Shown piece by piece: positions 1 to 4,955 of a stretch of DNA of 6,155 nt. Each line of letters starts with the position of its first letter. Position 1 is the first letter of the stretch. The position numbers and the translations under genes are program-made. Location: NCBI GenBank assembly GCA_028065725.1, contig JAPTVL010000352.1:1-6155 (forward strand), in the 5' to 3' direction. The stretch is from Betaproteobacteria bacterium (lineage in GTDB: Bacteria > Pseudomonadota > Gammaproteobacteria > Burkholderiales > Rhodocyclaceae). The notes below the pieces were generated by a model. The model did no database searches. It saw only the letters and a program-made list of their open reading frames with translations, and was not told the DNA's origin.

Positions 1-50
1 GGGGATAGGGATTCATGGTCGGGTCCGGTTGAATTTTCATGGTCGGATGT
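1..50. mobile_element. Probable IS21-type element end with internal direct repeats
   Basis: The 11-mer TTCATGGTCGG occurs at 12-22 and again at 36-46, a period of 24 bp. Read on the minus strand this is a pair of CGACCATGAA motifs. IS21-family ends are known to carry several internal direct repeats, and GACCATGAA-type motifs fit my recollection of such ends. The transposase genes would lie to the left, outside the window. The exact terminus cannot be placed; a minus-strand TG at 59-60 is one candidate, because IS21-type ends normally begin with TG. This is inference from the repeat pattern only. Confidence 0.4.
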
Positions 51-99
51 CGCTGCGCAATCGGGCTTCCCGCGGGCAAAACGCCAGCGGGCTCTCGTT

Positions 100-385
100 C
101 AAGCAAGCATTTGCTTGGTGATTATCCCTCCCGTCGCCGCCGCTGGCAAGCCGGTCACCCGGATCGGGCGCGCGCGGAGCGGCCATCGGCGCCAATACGA
201 TCGCGTGCCGGGCAAGGTCCGTCAGGATGCCCTCCGCCTCGGCGACCCTCAGTCCATGCAGCTTGCGCGGGCTTGGCCGGACGAGCACCGTGCGCTATCC
301 GGCCAGCAAGGCCTCGGATAACACGAAAGGGAAAGCCGCGACGAGGATGCCGAAATGCGGGTGGCGCGAGGAGCCTCCGCTTGTG
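100..385 (-). pseudogene. Degraded PIN-domain toxin (COG1569/PIN_3 type)
   Basis: The minus strand from about 381 down to 154 reads continuously, apart from one stop, as a PIN_3-like toxin. It has a segment reading AFPFVLSEALLAG (about 340-298), then an amber codon TAG at 297-295, then RTVLVRPSPRKLHGL, an acidic helix around EAEGILTDLARHAIVL (about 234-190), and the family-like APDPGD ending near 154. The amber sits where the family has tyrosine (LLAEYR), so a TAC or TAT to TAG change is likely. After DPGD the expected HLW and VTGD segments are missing in this frame; a frame ending at a TGA near 101 reads GGIITKQMLA, which suggests a frameshift. I see no clear N-terminal DTN motif. No antitoxin partner is recognisable next to it. 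The gene is therefore dead, both interrupted and incomplete. Family assignment is from remembered consensus and is moderately sure. Confidence 0.6.
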
Positions 386-579
386 GAAATATCACATCAG
401 AACGATGTCGTATTGAGGGCACATCGCGGGAAACTTGTTTAAGATAAAAAGGTTGCGATGCGTGACCGTCTTCTGACTCAGCCTGGCTACCCATCTGGCT
501 ACCCGAGGAGCGAGGGCTCTGATGGGACGGTCGGCGACGTGCTGGGATAAACAGGTAACGCCTCACGCGCCACTTTTTG
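386..579. other. Intergenic stretch with no recognisable gene
   Basis: No frame here looks like protein. The only structure I see is a short direct repeat, CTGGCTACCC at 483-492 and 495-504 (12-bp period). No clear intrinsic terminator follows the DUF6933 gene, whose stop is at 580-582. Confidence 0.4.
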
Positions 580-1071
580 TCAGCGTACCACATCGCCGAA
601 AATTTCCTTGAGCAGCCGTGCCGGGCTGTTGTGATTGATCGGGCTACAAGGCGTGTCGGCCAAGCGCATCGACAGGGTGATCAAGTCCGAAGTCTCCAGG
701 TACTCTCGGTAGCCTTCGGCCAGGAACGAAAACTCGTTCATCGTACCGACGATGCTGCGGTTGGCCGTCTTCGCCAATGCGACGTCGGACATCTGCGCCA
801 CCTCACGCTCGATGAACGCCCGACTGGCGCCGTGCCTGCTCAATATCGCGGCCAGCTCGTCGGGAAACCGTGTGGCCAGCGTCGAAGCGGGCGCCAGCGG
901 CATCAGCACCGGCAGCAAGGTCCGCTCGTTCACGAGCAACGCAAGCTGCGGCTTCCAGAAGAGCGCCGTTGCGTACCAATTGCCGAGCGCCGTGGTCGGC
1001 GGCGGCAGCGATACCGCGATCGAAGGCTTGATGCGATCAAGAAGCTTCTTAGTGCAGTGCAGGCTGTACAC
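580..1071 (-). CDS. DUF6933-type hypothetical protein
   Basis: The gene encodes 163 residues of unknown function. Recognisable features are the N-terminal LHCTKKLLDRI (residues 4-14), the TTALGNWYA motif (26-34) before a hydrophobic stretch, LVNERTLLPV (46-55), and KTANRSIVGTMNEF (101-114). These match my memory of the DUF6933 family, whose members begin with an RCTKKLL-like motif and share the NERTLLPV and KTANRS.GSMN blocks. The start is a GTG at 1071-1069; an in-frame TAA at 1089-1087 limits the 5' extension, and AGG-containing sequence (1086-1078) could serve as ribosome binding site. It lies 107 bp downstream of the PIN toxin on the same strand, so it may be read from the toxin-antitoxin promoter. 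The C-terminus (about residues 125-163) is less familiar. No catalytic motif, signal peptide or membrane segment is visible, so no role is proposed. Confidence 0.8.
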   Translation of the reverse strand: MYSLHCTKKLLDRIKPSIAVSLPPPTTALGNWYATALFWKPQLALLVNERTLLPVLMPLAPASTLATRFPDELAAILSRHGASRAFIEREVAQMSDVALAKTANRSIVGTMNEFSFLAEGYREYLETSDLITLSMRLADTPCSPINHNSPARLLKEIFGDVVR

Positions 1072-1178
1072 GATAAACCTCGGCCTTTACAGTTGTTTCC
1101 TCAATTCTGAAAAGCTGCATCAACTTGTTGATCACTTTGACCGAGGCCACGGACGTGGGCTTCTCGAATGGGCCGAAC

Positions 1179-1586
1179 TTACCGAGAGTAGGGATTGATC
1201 AGATTGACTCCGGTTGGTTCGAAGTCACTTGCGTTGCGAGTAACGACTGTTAAGCCATAGGTAAGCGCGGTCGCAGCGATCAACAAGTCGGCACCTTCGT
1301 GCCCAAGTTGCGCGGACAGGCGACCCCAGCGGCGTGCCACGCTGGGCGTAACCGGGAGAATTCGATCTGCATACAGGCGCGTCAGGCTCTCAAGCCAAGC
1401 TGTCAGTGCTTCGGCGAACTCAGGATCGCCCTTGCGGCGCTTTTCTATGCCCCGCTCGATTTCGCCAAGTGTGACAACGCTGAGATGTAGCTGATCGGCC
1501 AACTGCTTCGAGACCCAGCGAACCACCCCGACATTCGGCCTCTTCTTCCGCAACTCGGAGACGATTACGGTGTCGAGAAGAAACAT
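1179..1586 (-). CDS. PIN-domain toxin (VapC/FitB-like endoribonuclease)
   Basis: This 135-residue protein has the usual length for a FitB-like VapC toxin, a Mg2+-dependent endoribonuclease of a type II toxin-antitoxin pair. The four acidic positions of the PIN active site can be placed: D5 in FLLDT, E42 in TLGEIERG, D100 in GADLLIAA and D121 in TRNASDF. The conserved SELRK follows the first aspartate (residues 10-14). One deviation is visible: the family usually reads LDTNVVSELRK, but here V7 stands in place of the asparagine; the catalytic D5 is kept. The ATG (1586-1584) shares one base with the antitoxin stop (TGATG), indicating translational coupling. The frame is intact, so the toxin is probably functional and held in check by the upstream gene. 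The exact RNA target cannot be deduced. Confidence 0.93.
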   Translation of the reverse strand: MFLLDTVIVSELRKKRPNVGVVRWVSKQLADQLHLSVVTLGEIERGIEKRRKGDPEFAEALTAWLESLTRLYADRILPVTPSVARRWGRLSAQLGHEGADLLIAATALTYGLTVVTRNASDFEPTGVNLINPYSR

Positions 1587-1849
1587 CAGAGATCGATGTC
1601 ACGCAGAGCAATACGACGGGACTCGGCATGTGGCGCATCGTCCTTGGGTATGGCAAGGAGATGCGCGACGAATCCTGGGGCACTGGCACGAGCACCTTCG
1701 CGAAGCGCACGATAATTTGCCTCAGACAGAACGACCACCGCCGCCCGACCTCTCCGTGTAACGTGTTGTGGCTCACCCTGCAAGGCCGCCTCGACGACCT
1801 GACTGAACTGAGTTTTTGCGTCCTGCAACCGCCACTGCGATCCATGCAT
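1586..1849 (-). CDS. Phd/YefM-family antitoxin
   Basis: The protein has 87 residues. The N-terminal half is a Phd/YefM DNA-binding and dimerisation domain: WRLQDAKTQFSQVVEAAL (residues 6-23), then the strand-turn-strand QHVTRRGRAAVVVLSEANY (28-46). The C-terminal part, ending RRIALRDIDL (78-87), is the expected flexible toxin-binding tail. It should neutralise the following PIN toxin and repress the operon. The start ATG at 1849-1847 is supported by AGGAG at 1860-1856, six bases upstream; another ATG at 1845-1843 is in a different frame. A sigma70-type promoter and a palindrome lie immediately upstream. Antitoxin first, with a one-base overlap with the toxin, is the classical type II arrangement. 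Confidence 0.93.
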   Translation of the reverse strand: MHGSQWRLQDAKTQFSQVVEAALQGEPQHVTRRGRAAVVVLSEANYRALREGARASAPGFVAHLLAIPKDDAPHAESRRIALRDIDL

Positions 1850-1884
1850 GATTGGCTCCTCGCTTACTGGAAATTTACACTGGT

Positions 1885-1895
1885 CAGATTATCTG
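1885..1895. promoter_or_regulatory. Palindromic operator candidate over the TA -10 box
   Basis: CAGAT-T-ATCTG is a perfect 5-bp inverted repeat around one base and covers the whole -10 box (1888-1893). A further half-site CCAGAT lies at 1922-1927, upstream of the -35. Binding here by the Phd-type antitoxin, alone or with toxin, would block the promoter; this is the usual autoregulation of such operons and is inferred. Confidence 0.55.
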
Positions 1896-1916
1896 GTCTG
1901 TTGGCTTGATAGTCAA
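1888..1916 (-). promoter_or_regulatory. Sigma70-type promoter of the Phd-PIN operon
   Basis: On the minus strand a -35 box TTGACT (1916-1911) is followed by exactly 17 bases and a -10 box GATAAT (1893-1888). The two boxes match the consensus at five of six positions each. Transcription would start near 1881, about 30 bases before the antitoxin ATG at 1849. Confidence 0.7.
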
Positions 1917-1962
1917 GTTCGCCAGATCCAGTGTGGCATCAGAGGTCAGGAAGAAAACGATG

Positions 1963-1991
1963 TGAGCCGAATCCCAGCATTATTCGGCTCA
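1963..1991. repeat. Perfect 10-bp inverted repeat with 9-base loop
   Basis: TGAGCCGAAT (1963-1972) and ATTCGGCTCA (1982-1991) are exact reverse complements. No T-run follows on either strand, so it does not look like an intrinsic terminator. A smaller repeat CCTCC/GGAGG (1994-1998 and 2007-2011) lies just beyond it. It sits between the divergently oriented toxin-antitoxin operon and the MNT gene. Its role is unknown; an operator, a transcript stem or a mobile-element scar are all possible. Confidence 0.6.
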
Positions 1992-2110
1992 TCCCTCCTC
2001 GGGCAAGGAGGTCAGGCGGCCCACGGCCACAGCGCTTCAGCCCAGTTCTGTCATGCGAGGCAAGTCTGCCAGCCAGTGTTCCCGTCCGACTATGTGTGAG
2101 CAAGCCAGGA

Positions 2111-2153
2111 TTGACCATGCCCATTATGGGCATTAAGATACCTAAAATGGGTA
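2111..2153 (+). promoter_or_regulatory. Promoter with palindrome-filled spacer, wHTH-MNT gene
   Basis: A -35-like TTGACC (2111-2116) and a -10-like TAAGAT (2134-2139) are 17 bases apart. The whole spacer is the perfect inverted repeat ATGCCCA-TTA-TGGGCAT (2117-2133). A second, imperfect 15-mer of the same pattern, TACCTAAAATGGGTA (2139-2153), starts 21 bp (two helical turns) after the matching 15-mer at 2118-2132 and shares 10 of 15 bases with it. This arrangement fits an autoregulatory operator bound by the encoded winged-helix protein. The candidate start codons at 2117, 2126 and 2147 lie within the same bases, so promoter use and start choice exclude each other in part. Confidence 0.45.
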
Positions 2154-2689
2154 CGATTTCCAAAGCACCAGTCGAGCGGACCAGCCTCATCGGCGCCGGC
2201 TCGGGTGCCGTGCAGCGCGAGCTGGCACGGCTGGCGCAGAGCGGCCTTGTGACCGTACATCCGGTCGGCAACCAAAAACACTACCAAGCCAATCGGGATT
2301 CGCCGATTTATGCCGAGCTGTGCGGCATCGTCCAGAAGACCGTCGGCCTTGCCGAACCCCTGCGCGAGGCCCTGGCACCCCTGGCAAAGAAGATCAGGGC
2401 CGCTTTCGTTTTCGGTTCGGTCGCCAAGCGGCAGGATACGGCGGCGAGCGACATTGACTTGATGCTGATCAGCGACAGACTGACCTATATTGATATTTTT
2501 GCTGCGCTTGACACTGTGAGCAGCCGGCTCGGTCGCCCGGTAAATCCGTCCATCTATACCCGCAAGGCGCTGTCCAAGCGGATCGCCGAGGACAATGCCT
2601 TCGTCACACGGGTGCTGGCACAACCAAAGCTTTGGTTGATCGGGGGTGAAGATGACATCACCGTTTCAGAACTTGGCCGGGCCCAATAA
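2117..2689 (+). CDS. Winged-helix/MNT nucleotidyltransferase antitoxin, N-terminal HTH eroded
   Basis: From this start the protein has 190 residues. Residues about 25-60 are the second half of a winged HTH: GAGSGAVQRELARLAQSGLV, then the wing with GNQKHYQAN. Residues about 65-170 are a minimal nucleotidyltransferase with the signature GS-x10-DxD (G100, S101, D112, D114) and VNPSIY after it. In MNT-HEPN systems such a protein neutralises a HEPN ribonuclease by nucleotidylation. Family members normally have some 30 more residues (LFGQPDRSFY-like) before GAGSGAVQRE; here that half of the HTH is replaced by a short unrelated segment, which I read as an internal deletion. ATG 2117 has AGGA (2107-2110) six bases upstream; in-frame ATGs at 2126 and 2147 are alternatives, the last giving 180 residues. 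The frame stays open back to 1931 but the extra residues do not look like protein. Its partner gene, overlapping the 3' end, is destroyed. Confidence 0.85.
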   Translation: MPIMGIKIPKMGTISKAPVERTSLIGAGSGAVQRELARLAQSGLVTVHPVGNQKHYQANRDSPIYAELCGIVQKTVGLAEPLREALAPLAKKIRAAFVFGSVAKRQDTAASDIDLMLISDRLTYIDIFAALDTVSSRLGRPVNPSIYTRKALSKRIAEDNAFVTRVLAQPKLWLIGGEDDITVSELGRAQ

Positions 2690-2741
2690 ACCGCTGAAGG
2701 CGGAGCCGCCAAGGAGTTTGCCGGACTGTGCCGATGTCGAC
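2646..2741 (+). pseudogene. Remnant of HEPN toxin gene (MNT-HEPN module)
   Basis: A GTG at 2646 or ATG at 2652 opens a frame reading MTSPFQNLAGPNKPLKAEPP, typical of the N-terminus of HEPN proteins paired with wHTH-MNT antitoxins. It overlaps the MNT gene by about 40 bases, the expected order. After the EPP codons the frame breaks: from 2708 the next family segment, AKEFAGLCR, continues in another frame, so a small indel lies near 2706-2711. Past about 2735-2741 all similarity stops, and the minus-strand RHH gene ends at 2757. The toxin body, including the RX4-6H catalytic motif, is absent. The assignment rests on remembered consensus plus gene order and is fairly sure. Confidence 0.72.
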
Positions 2742-2756
2742 GTCACATTGGCCAAC

Positions 2757-2996
2757 TCACGGCTTGCGACGCACGGCCTTGATCTGTTCCTGGGCCGCGG
2801 CGAGTGCTTGATCTTCGCTGAGCTTGCCGTGCGTTCGCGCGCGGCTCACCAAGTCGTGGGCATCCTGCCGCGACTTGATGCCGTAAAACTCTAGGCTTTC
2901 GTCGATCAGTTGCCCGATGGTCTTGTCGCGCTGCGCCGCCGCCTCCTTGAGCGCCCGGTAACGCGCTTCCGACAGGGTGATAGTCAGACGGGGCAT
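2757..2996 (-). CDS. Orphan ribbon-helix-helix (CopG-like) antitoxin
   Basis: The 79-residue protein starts with a ribbon strand PRLTITLSEARYRALKEAA (residues 2-20), followed by KTIGQLIDESLEFYGIKS (25-42) as the second helix region; this is the RHH DNA-binding fold of many PIN-toxin antitoxins. The charged C-terminal half (RARTHGKLSEDQALAAAQEQ) would bind the toxin. I place the start at ATG 2996-2994 because the RHH fold begins there and a GAGG-like site lies just upstream (about 3000-3006); a longer frame to 3104 adds residues that do not look like the family. A PIN toxin normally follows such a gene immediately, but here the next bases on this strand are the truncated HEPN remnant. The antitoxin is therefore an orphan, its toxin probably lost in the same recombination. 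Confidence 0.85.
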   Translation of the reverse strand: MPRLTITLSEARYRALKEAAAQRDKTIGQLIDESLEFYGIKSRQDAHDLVSRARTHGKLSEDQALAAAQEQIKAVRRKP

Positions 2997-3088
2997 GCCA
3001 GCCTCGCATTTGTGCTTTGACAGCAACACGCTAGCGCAAGCGCGGACACCCGGCCAATACGCGTGGTGCCAGGTTGACCAAGATAACC

Positions 3089-3106
3089 ATGTGGTTTTCT
3101 CCACAT
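3089..3106. promoter_or_regulatory. Inverted repeat upstream of the RHH gene, operator candidate
   Basis: ATGTGG (3089-3094) and CCACAT (3101-3106) form a perfect 6-bp inverted repeat around TTTTCT. It lies some 93 bp before the RHH start. A weak promoter, TTGAGC (3151-3146) and TATACA (3126-3121) with a 19-base spacer, precedes it on the minus strand, so the repeat would fall just after the transcription start. RHH antitoxins bind short palindromes and repress their own operon; binding here is a guess. Confidence 0.35.
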
Positions 3107-3160
3107 CCCGGGCTCGTGATTGTATAGGCCTCTAATCCACATACGGCTCAAGGTCTGCGA

Positions 3161-4249
3161 TCAAGCTTCGCCCTTCTTCCGACGGGTAGGCTTGCCCGTC
3201 GATTGCTCCGGCGCGTTCAGTGCGTAAAACTCGTGCAGCTTGGCAGCCAGCAGTTTCTTGTCGGGCAGTTGGGTCTGGTATTCGGCCACCAGTGCCGGTG
3301 ACAGTGAGCGGCTCAGCGCGTATTCGACCACCTCGCTGTCCTTCGACGCGCACAGCAGCACACCCATGGCCGGATTCTCATGAGGCTTGCGGTGATCACG
3401 GTCGAGGGCTTCGAGATAGAAACCCAGCTTGCCCAGATACTCCGGCTCGAAGCGGTCTACTTTGAGTTCGATGGCCACCAGGCAGTTGAGCCCTCGATGA
3501 AAAAACAACAGATCGAGCGCAAAGTCTCGACCGCCCACCTGCACCGGATATTCGGAGCCGATGTAACAGAAGTCGCGCCCCAGCTCGGTCAAAAACCGCC
3601 CAAGGTTTTGCAGCAGCGAATGGTGCAGGTCCGCCTCGGAATGCTCGCTGGGCAAGGCCAGAAATTCGAGCATATAGGCATCCTTGAAATGACTGTCGGC
3701 ATGAGGATGCTGCTCTCTCAACAGTGTCGAGAGTTTTGGCGGATGCAGGACTGTGCGTTCGAAGAGGGCCTGACGGAACTGTTGTTCAAGCTCACGTTTG
3801 CCCCAACGCTCCTGGATGGCCATGCGTAAGTAGAACTCGCGTTCTTCCGGGCGTTTGGACTGCGTCAGGATGATGAGGTTGTGGGTCCACGGCAATTGTG
3901 TCACCAGTGGTGACACTTTCTCATCGCCGGCGTAGGCATCAAAAAATTGCCGCATTCGGAACAGGTTGCGGCGGGTGAAACCGCGCAGCCCGGACAGGGT
4001 GTGCTCCAGATGTTGCGCCAGTTGGTCTACCACGCCTTCGCCCCATTCGGCGGCGTCCAACTTGCGGCTGATGTACTGGCCGATCTGCCAGTACAGGCTG
4101 ACGAGTTCGGTGTTGACCGCCTGGTAGGCGCGCTGGCGGGCCTGCTCGATAAGGCCGACGACTTCGGCAAAAGAAGTCTCGATCGGCTCGGCAGGTGACC
4201 CTTTCGGAACGACGGCTCCAGGCTTTGCGGAGGATCTCTTTACCTTCAC
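3161..4249 (-). CDS. YhcG/DUF1016-family PD-(D/E)XK nuclease
   Basis: The 362-residue protein is full length for the family. The N-terminal DUF1016_N domain (about residues 25-180) contains SLYWQIGQYISRKL (51-64) and the FTRRNLFRMRQFF stretch (91-103). The C-terminal nuclease domain (about 185-345) carries a PD-(D/E)XK core: E233 in SEYPV, D246 in FALDLLFFH, and E261 and K263 in AIELK, all present. Such proteins are predicted DNA endonucleases, often next to type I restriction-modification or in defence islands; the natural role is not settled. The start is GTG 4249-4247, with AGGGGG (4261-4256) six bases upstream. The last ~17 residues are a basic, lysine/arginine-rich tail. A promoter candidate lies at 4389-4362. 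No hsd genes are in the window, so if it once belonged to a restriction locus it is now separated. It looks intact and likely functional. Confidence 0.92.
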   Translation of the reverse strand: MKVKRSSAKPGAVVPKGSPAEPIETSFAEVVGLIEQARQRAYQAVNTELVSLYWQIGQYISRKLDAAEWGEGVVDQLAQHLEHTLSGLRGFTRRNLFRMRQFFDAYAGDEKVSPLVTQLPWTHNLIILTQSKRPEEREFYLRMAIQERWGKRELEQQFRQALFERTVLHPPKLSTLLREQHPHADSHFKDAYMLEFLALPSEHSEADLHHSLLQNLGRFLTELGRDFCYIGSEYPVQVGGRDFALDLLFFHRGLNCLVAIELKVDRFEPEYLGKLGFYLEALDRDHRKPHENPAMGVLLCASKDSEVVEYALSRSLSPALVAEYQTQLPDKKLLAAKLHEFYALNAPEQSTGKPTRRKKGEA

Positions 4250-4323
4250 GTCTTTCCCCCTTTCAGCAAATCATCGAGCAGCCCGCCGAGCCAACCGGCA
4301 ACGATCTCGGCCGGGTTGGCGCC
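4246..4323 (-). pseudogene. 25-residue C-terminal tail of a lost upstream gene
   Basis: After an in-frame TGA at 4326-4324 the minus strand reads 25 protein-like residues (GANPAEIVAGWLGGLLDDLL and five more) ending at TGA 4248-4246. That stop overlaps the GTG start of the nuclease gene in the classic GTGA arrangement. The segment has no start codon of its own. I take it as the 3' end of a gene that was once translationally coupled to the nuclease gene and has since been cut away. The family is not recognised. Confidence 0.4.
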
Positions 4324-4361
4324 TCACTTATAGTCCGTCCTCCCCAGAACAGCGAGCCGCC

Positions 4362-4389
4362 ATCATATGCCGATGAAGAGCCCCGTCAA
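4362..4389 (-). promoter_or_regulatory. Promoter candidate for the YhcG-type nuclease gene
   Basis: On the minus strand TTGACG (4389-4384) is followed by 16 bases and TATGAT (4367-4362), each five of six to consensus. Transcription would begin about 105 bases before the GTG at 4249, leaving a leader that covers the 25-residue tail. It also explains how the nuclease gene is read now that its former upstream gene is gone. Confidence 0.45.
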
Positions 4390-4439
4390 GGCGGCAGTGA
4401 CAGACTTGGCAAACCTGACCCGACTGCCAGAGCGGATCG

Positions 4440-4955
4440 TCAATGCAGCGTCCACGTTCGCTTGCTCGTACGCCACGCCTCCAGATCGATTGCCCGGTCC
4501 ACCTGCCGTGCCAGCCGGGTGCGCACCACACCCCGCCCGATGCCAGCCATCAGCAAGTATGCCACCGCCGCCGGCACAAACAACACCATACCGATGTCGC
4601 CCCAGACGACCGCCATGACCAGGAACACTATCGGCAGCATCACGAATTCCCAGACGCGGAGCAGCGACGGTGCTTCGGTGCACGCGTAGTTGACCCCGTC
4701 GATCGTGGTCCAGTTAGCCAGCCCCAGGAGCTGCGGCAGCTTGTGGGTGGTGACGATCAGGCTGACTTCATGCCTTTGTCGCGCCGGCATGGTCCGGGTG
4801 TTGACGGTGAACTTGCGCTCGACGCCCTCACGCGGCTTGATCCATAGCTCGTATCGGTCACTCGGCCCGGGCGGGCGGTGCCAAAAAAGAAGGTGTGCAT
4901 TGGTGTAGCGTCGCAGATCAACGATGCGCCCGTGGACGGTTTGCAGAGTCGGCAT
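4440..4955 (-). CDS. Hypothetical protein with two membrane segments
   Basis: I do not recognise this 171-residue protein as a named family. Residues 1-95 are a soluble, strand-rich part (GRIVDLRRY, YELWIKPREG, HEVSLIVTT) ending in NWTTIDGVNY. Residues about 103-118 (EFVMLPIVFLVMAVVW) and about 120-139 (DIGMVLFVPAAVAYLLMAGI) are two adjacent hydrophobic helices separated by a tight GD turn, suggesting an inner-membrane hairpin. A short basic tail (about 141-171) follows. The layout resembles small membrane proteins with an N-terminal beta domain found on plasmids and islands, but no function can be read from it. ATG 4955-4953 is the likely start; only a weak GGGATAAG-like site precedes it. 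Codon use and the clear membrane pattern make it a real gene. It is followed after ~115 bp by the promoter region of the nuclease gene. Confidence 0.7.
   Translation of the reverse strand: MPTLQTVHGRIVDLRRYTNAHLLFWHRPPGPSDRYELWIKPREGVERKFTVNTRTMPARQRHEVSLIVTTHKLPQLLGLANWTTIDGVNYACTEAPSLLRVWEFVMLPIVFLVMAVVWGDIGMVLFVPAAVAYLLMAGIGRGVVRTRLARQVDRAIDLEAWRTSKRTWTLH

Noticed and set aside
483..504. CTGGCTACCC direct repeat as a possible iteron or CRISPR-like unit
   Set aside because: Only two copies of 10 bp; no array, spacers or neighbouring genes to support it.
577..1110. Long plus-strand open frame (177 codons) opposite the DUF6933 gene
   Set aside because: Arginine/glutamine-rich low-complexity translation in antisense to a recognisable family; it is a shadow of GC-rich coding DNA.
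1994..2011. CCTCC/GGAGG stem as an intrinsic terminator
   Set aside because: Stem is short and no T-run follows on either strand.
1931..2116. Upstream extension of the MNT reading frame to ATG 1931
   Set aside because: The added 62 residues are proline/arginine-rich, cross a strong inverted repeat and a promoter-like site, and do not resemble the missing HTH half.
2090..2623. Minus-strand open frame of 177 codons opposite the MNT gene
   Set aside because: The plus strand has the clear GS-x10-DxD protein; the antisense translation shows no family-like motif.
2997..3104. Longer start for the RHH antitoxin at 3104
   Set aside because: The RHH fold begins at the internal ATG 2996, which has its own ribosome binding site; the extension runs through the candidate operator.
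3380..3829. Plus-strand open frame opposite the YhcG-type nuclease
   Set aside because: The opposite strand encodes a complete protein with all nuclease residues; this is its shadow.
4195..4689. Plus-strand frame of 164 codons spanning the nuclease start and the membrane gene
   Set aside because: Serine/arginine/threonine-rich translation without a domain, antisense to two better supported genes.
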